A stretch of DNA of 64,000 nt. Source: Malus domestica. Its lineage: Eukaryota > Streptophyta > Magnoliopsida > Rosales > Rosaceae. The notes beneath the pieces are model-generated. The model was not told the origin of the DNA and searched no databases. It saw only the letters and a program-made list of their open reading frames with translations. The stretch lies in contig NC_091670.1 in NCBI RefSeq assembly GCF_042453785.1, forward strand, positions 3,162,001 to 3,226,000, given 5' to 3'. Shown one piece after another: positions 58,031-64,000 of the stretch (position 1 is the stretch's first letter; every line of letters starts with the position of its first letter). The translations under genes and the position numbers were made by a program.

Positions 58031-59315
58031 GACTTTGTATTTCTAGTATTTGATATCTCCCGCACCCATCCCTTTAATAATAATAAGATGCGTAACTATA
58101 CAAAGTATTTCATATCTCCCCCCACCCATCCCCTTAATAATAATAATAATTTTTTACCAAACATAAACCGTATGTGCCAAGTCCGTCTTCCTCTGCTTGA
58201 TGATCTCACTAATAATAAGAATAATTATTATTATTTTTGGTTTTTTATATTAGCATCCCACAAAATGTTGAATGCATCCCACATTAAAATTTAATATTAA
58301 ATAACTTATTTATTCTACTATGCAATGACAATTTTGACCTTATTAGGTTAAAAAAAAATAAAAAATTCTATATACACCCTAAATCACTTTTAACGTATTA
58401 TTTATCTTCTTCAACTATCAAAACCCCTTCGACTCTCTATTGTTAAACAAAAACCTAACCAATGAAACTACAAACATGTTGATTGAGAAAAAATATTTTT
58501 AATTAATGAAACACGAAATCGATGTTTCTGAAGCTTCACATGTTGTAGACTTCACATTATATATTGTTTTAGTGATTTTGACAACATCAATAATGATTTA
58601 ATCTTGCTTTTGATGTGTTATTTAAGCTTCTATGTTCGTATTCATTTTTTAGGGATTACATGAAGAATTAAACATCTAAAATTACCACCAAATATTAAAA
58701 ACAGACGACATGAGTTTTAATGGTGGAATTAAAAACAACCCACATATGCTTTAAATCTCAGGCAGCATCTTTTGTCAAACTTTTAGTCAACATTATTTGT
58801 CCAAATTAAAAGGTTTGTAAGATTTAAGAAATGTGGGGTGTATAGAAAATATGGGATGCATATAGAAAATGTTAGGTGTATATTAAGAATGTGGGGTGTG
58901 AGGATATTATGGGGAAGTATGTGGGGTGTATTAAGATAATATTTAATTAAAAAAGTAAATGTGAGGTGTTTTAAGTATATGAGGTTTATTCAATAATTTG
59001 TAGGGTGTTAATATAATAAGCCTAATTTTTTAATAAACATAGACTATGCCAAGTCCGTCTTCCGCTGCTTGATGATCTCACTACTCACTATTCAATCAAG
59101 GGAGTTGACTTCTATTTATGGAAAATATACAAAATAATAGAATATGATTTGATCAACAGCGTAGATGGTGCTTATAATCATGTCTATGAACATTAGTGCG
59201 ACTTAGAAGAAATGCAAGGAGGAATTTATAAAGACAAAGGTTACTTGCTGTTCGCTGCAAAAAAGGGCATTCAAAGGACAATCTTCCCAAGTTTTTCACC
59301 GCCGTTTTTACCATT
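58031..59315. other. Intergenic, no gene recognised
   Basis: It starts with a short imperfect direct duplication (ATATCTCCC...CACCCATCCC and TTAATAATAATAA at 58055-58090 and 58108-58150). Repeated short GTGGGGTGTAT motifs occur at 58840-59000. No coding region can be supported. Confidence 0.4.
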
Positions 59316-59916
59316 CGCTGCAAAAAACAAATACTCCTCCCCTTGCGAGCTCCTTCGTCAATTCCCCTGGCGACTCTAAGTCCCTCAGAAAAAATGATTA
59401 ACTGTAATTTGAATTTTTTAAACCTTGTGTTTGGTTGTATCTAACGATCCCTAATACCAAATTTAAGGTTTAGATATATAAAAAAGATATCTCAGGTACT
59501 TCATTGCTATCCATTATGCTCCCCAGTTTCAAGCAGAGCAAAAAATTCTAATTGAGTTGATTTTTGAACATGCAGAGTAGTTAGACATCTGAATTACCAA
59601 TCTTTATTATTATTGCAATAAACACACAGATTACACTAAAAGCTAGTGAATCATAAACTTGCAGATGACTTATCCAAACACAAAGATAAGACATGAGTTT
59701 ATTATTGTTGCTATAAACACATGGATTATAGCGAAATTCAAAAACTAAAAACAAGGAAAAAAGTAGTGATGAAAACCAATGCAACTTTTGTAGGGAACAC
59801 GATTGCATTCGCACATGCAACAAGCCTTTTAAATCCATAGGTGACCCAAATGGGACGAGTGAAGTCTCGTGAGGGTTTCCAGAGACGTTACCCACAAACA
59901 TCATGCATACTGATCA

Positions 59917-60414
59917 TCAACATCTACCTTGGGAGACTGAGTAGATATCCACCCCTCCGGCATCGGGTGTTTTTTGGTTGAGGCGCAATTCGAATCTGTT
60001 TTCAATGAACGGCCTGGTTAAGAGGTCGCTTTGCAAGTGACGTAATCGACAGCGCGTGATTAGGTTGTTGCTGTCAGGTGGTCCGACAGGCTCGACCTTG
60101 AACAATGTGCAAGCCCAATTGTCTTTGGTTTCATTTCGGTCAGCAGCTGCGGCCAGGACCAATAGCCTGTTTTGGTCCACCCTTCTCAAGTAGTTGCCGT
60201 TGTAGGAGCATTTGATATGCACGTAATTCTTGTCGGCGTAGTCCTCATTGTTTGGCTTCTCCGTGGTGAACTTTATGAACCTGCTGTTTTCATTGTCCTC
60301 GGAAAATTGGACAATCTCATTAAGGTCGCTTTCTGCATCAAGTTGATAACGCAAATACTTGTTGTTGGTATCTGCTTTCAGCAGAAAGGGGCTTGGTAGT
60401 ACAGGTGGAGCCAT
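59917..60414 (-). CDS. Amaranthin-type (agglutinin-domain) lectin, copy 1
   Basis: An intact 165-residue ORF without signal peptide, starting MAPPVLPSPFLLKADTNNKY. One agglutinin (amaranthin) domain fills it: NKYLRYQ (about 18-24), KNYVHIKCSYNGNYLRRVDQ (62-81) and NWACTLFKVEP (about 99-109). These are the conserved strands of the amaranthin beta-trefoil. In Amaranthus the domain pair binds T-antigen-type disaccharides; related Rosaceae proteins are nucleocytoplasmic and stress-linked. The frame ends SQGRC just after a possible splice donor (CCCAAG|GTAGAT), so a second exon cannot be excluded. A TATA box lies about 106 bp upstream. Sugar specificity is unknown. Confidence 0.87.
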   Translation of the reverse strand: MAPPVLPSPFLLKADTNNKYLRYQLDAESDLNEIVQFSEDNENSRFIKFTTEKPNNEDYADKNYVHIKCSYNGNYLRRVDQNRLLVLAAAADRNETKDNWACTLFKVEPVGPPDSNNLITRCRLRHLQSDLLTRPFIENRFELRLNQKTPDAGGVDIYSVSQGRC

Positions 60415-60519
60415 GTTGTATAGTGTAGTTGGGATTGGGATGATCTCTCTTTTTTTCTTCTCTCTTGATGGTTTAATTTACTTGCTGCGAGTGTGTTGCT
60501 CTGTTCAAACCTGCTATCC

Positions 60520-60527
60520 TATTTATA
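60520..60527 (-). promoter_or_regulatory. TATA box of lectin copy 1
   Basis: The minus strand reads CTTATAAATAGGATAGC, a strong TATA box about 106 bp before the ATG, kept in copy 2. Confidence 0.7.
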
Positions 60528-60780
60528 AGAAATTAAGCACAAGCTAGCTCAAGTTATGGTCTTTAATTAATATTATTTTCGACAAATCAGTTTCCCATCT
60601 CTTTCATTGATATGAACATGGCTGATCTCATTGGTGTGACGCAAGATTTGTTAAAATAGCTGATCGGATTGATTTCTTTGTATAACTCTTCTGCCAATTC
60701 TGCAACTTGTAGATGCAATTCCCATTACAAAATTAAAAAAAAAAAAAAAAATCCTAAACTCATATAAGATAAATAAAGAC

Positions 60781-61369
60781 TTTTTATATCATAAAATAAG
60801 ATTTTCTAACTTGTACACAAGACTTTAGTTACGAGATCGAATATACATTGATGGGTGCGCATTTTCCTTCGTCATCTTTTCTGTGCTATTAATTTGTGCG
60901 ATTGTCGACTTTCATAAATTACAACGGCTACAGGTAAAATGTCACTCCAGTTTTGATAAATAGTGAAGGCATATGGCAAAGTCTGTGCGGTCGTTTTTCA
61001 TGAAGCAAATTCTTGTAGGTCTAATGATGGGGCATATGACAAAAACTTCTTTCTTGTTTAAAACTGAGCACAAATTTTAAATTTTGTTATAACATTTCAC
61101 AACTATTAAAGGTTAACTCAATGACCGTAAGCACCAAAGAGAAAAATGGTTAAGTGAATGTTATTAGAATTATATAAAACTGCTTGCATAGTATTTTACG
61201 AATAAGAAATTTTATAGAATATAGAATAAGTATTTCTTTTAAAAAAAAAAAATTGGGATGGTATATTACACTAAAATATTTGTTGTAGAATTTAGATATG
61301 ATCATAGAAAAAGACTTTGCCAAATGTCAAAAAAATTTATACCACGTGGAATGACTATAATTGCCAGAT
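60781..61369. other. Spacer between the lectin modules
   Basis: AT-rich sequence. It includes upstream DNA of lectin copy 1 and no recognised gene. Confidence 0.4.
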
Positions 61370-62520
61370 AGTTAAAAGTTTTGCAACATGTAATCGACAT
61401 GGTTTCATAGGACCTACATCTAGTTGACTTGGTTGTTAAAATTAATGTAAGACTTTTAGTTGATATTTCTTGAGGGTGAAACACCTTTTGAGAAACGTTT
61501 TGGGCCTCATTACAATTTTTTCACTTATTTTTATGTTTCAACTTAAATATTCTACTATAAATACATTTGGGCCTTAACAACTGGTAAAACCATTTCCAAA
61601 TGTATTTTAAAGATTTTCTTAATGTCACGGAAAATATTTTATGAAAATGAAAGATTTGAATTTCCACAAAAAAACGTGGGTTAACTCACGGTTTTTTGTC
61701 GGTTTTGTAAATTCGTATAAATATCTTTGTTAAATCTATTTGTTTTCACATTAACCTTACCGTGAGGTACTTAAAATTAATGTAACTTTCTGTCGATATT
61801 CTTGAGTATTGACCCTTGTTAAGGCAAAGATTTGTGCCTCACTACGATTTTTTTCATTTATGTCTTAGGTTTCGTCTTTCACAAAACACATGGCTGTAGA
61901 CCTGAAGTTTTGATTAAAAATATTTGTAACATGACAGCATATGGCTATAGGCGTGGAGTCTTTGTTAACAATTAAAAGTTTTGTAATAAAATATTTGACT
62001 TGGTTTTATAAGGCCTACATCTAGATGATTTGGTTTTTAAAACAAATATAAGACTTTTTGTTGATATTTCTTGAGGATGAAACACCAGTTGAGAAACGTC
62101 TTGCATCTCATTACAATTTTTTTTTCATTTATTTTTTAGGTTTCAACTTAAATATTATACTATAAATACATATGTGGCTCAATAATTGGTAAAACCATTT
62201 CCAAATCTCTTGTAAACATTTTCTTAACGTCATGGAAAATATTTTACAAAAATAAAACATTTGTATTTTTCACAAAAGACAAAGGTTAACAATCACGGTT
62301 TTTTTATCGGTCATATAAATTCATTCGAAAATCATCATTAAGTCCATTTGTTTTCACATTCGCCTTATCGTGAGGTACTTAAAATTAATGTATAGCTTTC
62401 CGTCAATATTCTTGAGGATAGATCCTCGTTAAGGCAAATATTTGGGGCCCACTACCATTTTTTTTCATTTAATTTTAGGTTTCGGCTTAAATATACCATT
62501 CAAACTAAATCTTGGATCAA
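61370..62520 (+). repeat. Degenerate ~300-bp tandem repeat block, copy 3
   Basis: It is collinear with 52770-53950, starting from AAAAGTTTTGCAACATGTAA and passing through four TTGATATT(T)CTTGAG-type anchors (about 61456, 61795, 62060 and 62402). It directly abuts the 3' flank of lectin copy 2, exactly as block 2 abuts the orphan flank at 53925. Confidence 0.8.
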
Positions 62521-63119
62521 TAATTGGAAACAAATACTCTCCCCATGCGAGATCCTTCGTCAATTCCCCTGGCGAACTCTGAGTGCCTCTGAAGAAATGA
62601 TTAACTGAAATTAGAATTTTTTAAACCTTGTGTTTGGTTGTATCTAACGATCCCTAATACCAAATTTAAGGTTTAGATATATAAAAAAGATATCTCGGGT
62701 ACTTCATTGCTATCCATTATGCTCCCTAGTTTCAAGCAAAGCAAAAAATTCTAATTGAGTTGATTTTTGAACATACAGAGTAGTTAGACATCTGAATTAC
62801 CAATCTTTATTATTATTGCAACAAACACACAGATTACACTAAAAGCTAGTGAATCATAAACTTGTAGATGACTTATCCAAACACAAAGATAAGACATGAG
62901 TTTATTATTGTTGCTATAAACACACAGATTACAGCGAAATTCAAAAACTAAAAACAAGGAAAAAAGTAGTGATGAAAACCAATGCCACTTTCGTGGGGAA
63001 CACGATTGCATTCGCACATGCAACAAGCCTTTTAAACCCATAGGTGACCCAAATGGGACGAGTGAAGTCTCGTGAGGGTTTCCAGAGACGTTACCCACAA
63101 ACATCATGCATACTGATCA

Positions 63120-63617
63120 TCAACATCTGACTTGGGAGACTGAGTAGATATCCACCCCTCCGGCATCGGGTGTTTTTTGGTTGAGGCGCAATTCGAATCT
63201 GTTTTCAATGAACGGCCTGGTTAAGAGGTCGCTTTGCAAGTGACGTAATCGGCAGCGCGTGATTAGGTTGTTGCTGTCAGGTGGTCCGACAGGCTCGACC
63301 TTGAACAATGTGCAAGCCCAATTGTCTTTGGTTTCATTTCGGTCAGCAGCTGCGGCTAGGACCAATAGCCTGTTTTGGTCCACCCTTCTCAAGTAGTTGC
63401 TGTTGTAGGAGCATTTGATATGCACGTAATTCTTGTCGGCGTAGTCCTCATTGTTTGGCTTCTCGGTAGTGAACTTTATGAACCTGCTGTTTTCATTGTC
63501 CTCGGAAAATTGGACAATCTCATTAAGGTCACTTTCTGCATCAAGTTGATAGCGCAAATACTTGTTGTTGGTATCTGCTTTTAGCAGAAAGGGGCTTGGT
63601 AGTACAGGTGGAGCCAT
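63120..63617 (-). CDS. Amaranthin-type (agglutinin-domain) lectin, copy 2
   Basis: A 165-residue ORF differing from copy 1 at only two residues: Ser for Gly at 73 and Val for Gly at 163. The single agglutinin domain is intact. The 3' end reads CCCAAGTCAGATG, against CCCAAGGTAGATG in copy 1. If that site is a splice donor in copy 1, it is altered here. The 5' leader and TATA box are conserved, so both copies are likely expressed alike. The near identity points to a recent duplication or gene conversion. Confidence 0.87.
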   Translation of the reverse strand: MAPPVLPSPFLLKADTNNKYLRYQLDAESDLNEIVQFSEDNENSRFIKFTTEKPNNEDYADKNYVHIKCSYNSNYLRRVDQNRLLVLAAAADRNETKDNWACTLFKVEPVGPPDSNNLITRCRLRHLQSDLLTRPFIENRFELRLNQKTPDAGGVDIYSVSQVRC

Positions 63618-63722
63618 GTTGTATAGTGTAGTAGGGATTGGGATGATCTCTCTTTTTTTCTTCTCTCTTGATGGTTTAATTTACTTGCTGCGAGTGTGTT
63701 GCTCTGTTCAAACCTGCTATCC

Positions 63723-63730
63723 TATTTATA
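63723..63730 (-). promoter_or_regulatory. TATA box of lectin copy 2
   Basis: The same minus-strand TATAAATAGGATAGC as copy 1, about 106 bp before the ATG. Confidence 0.7.
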
Positions 63731-64000
63731 AGAAATTAAGCACATGCTAGCTCAAGTTATGGTCTTTAATTAATATTAATTTCCTCAATCAGTTTCCCAT
63801 CTCTTTCATTGATATGAATATGGATGATCTCATTGGTGTGACGCAAGATTTGTTAAAATAGCTGATCGGATTGATTTATTTGTATAACCCTTCTGCGAAT
63901 TCTGAAACTTGTACATGTAATTCCCATTACAAAATAAATAAACAAAATCCAAAACTCATGTAAAATAAATAGAGACTTTTTATGGCATATATATAAAATA

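Larger units (their letters stand above)
59316..60780 (-). repeat. Segmental duplication, copy 1 (lectin module)
   Basis: Near-identical to 62520-63983 with a constant offset of 3,203 bp across both lectin ORFs and their 3' flanks. The match covers the 3' flank, ORF, 5' leader, TATA box and about 250 bp upstream. Confidence 0.9.
62520..64000 (-). repeat. Segmental duplication, copy 2 (lectin module)
   Basis: Partner of 59316-60780. Similarity runs to the last bases of the window (AAAACTCATGTAAAATAAAT region), so the duplication may continue beyond it. Confidence 0.9.

Noticed and set aside
59581..59904. 107-residue minus ORF just downstream of lectin copy 1 (and its twin at 62784-63107)
   Set aside because: Conserved between copies only because the whole segment is recently duplicated. 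No domain is recognised; it is probably 3' UTR, although part could be a second exon.

Overview
This is AT-rich plant nuclear DNA. The genes have many small GT-AG introns, and most intergenic space is transposons. The protein set (UGT80B1-type sterol glucosyltransferase, GBF4-type bZIP, UPF0496, phytocyanin-like, RTM2-like, amaranthin-type lectins) is that of a eudicot. The tandem amaranthin-domain lectins and an Au-type SINE fit a Rosaceae genome such as apple or pear; that placement is inference.

Layout. 1-1490: an RTM2-like small-heat-shock-domain membrane protein (minus strand), cut by the window start. 1748-9258: a non-autonomous LTR retrotransposon with a GTTAC target duplication. It carries one unknown 250-residue ORF and is itself hit by a Mutator-like element and a Harbinger-like element. 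10853-12368: a phytocyanin/early-nodulin-like gene (minus). 12859-13618: a hAT MITE. 15800-16720: a degenerate ~300-bp repeat block. 17996-21879: a GBF4-like group A bZIP gene (minus). 23539-23636: a truncated SINE with a perfect 17-bp target duplication. 26018-27580: a UPF0496 gene (plus). 27846-38374: a Ty3/gypsy element (minus) that has lost most of pol, with an antisense coiled-coil ORF and four tandem arrays. 39050-40532: a LINE remnant and a second Harbinger-like MITE. 42270-50128: a 15-exon UGT80B1-like gene (plus). 50856-55426: a Pack-MULE-like insertion with a 9-bp target duplication, carrying two copies of a SEC23 gene fragment, a solo LTR and a block of the ~300-bp repeat. 55682-57531: a hAT-like relic. 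57800-58030: a citrate-binding-protein gene fragment. 59316-64000: two near-identical amaranthin-type lectin genes (minus) in a segmental duplication with a 3,203-bp offset.

The genes do not form a pathway; they are independent plant genes separated by nested mobile elements. The most notable structures are the SEC23-capturing Pack-MULE with an interrupted interior, the lectin duplication that shares flanking modules with that Pack-MULE, and the decayed gypsy element. In the gypsy element every visible nonsense change fits cytosine deamination. Exon boundaries come from reading splice sites and frame continuity by eye. Family names come from remembered motifs, not searches.
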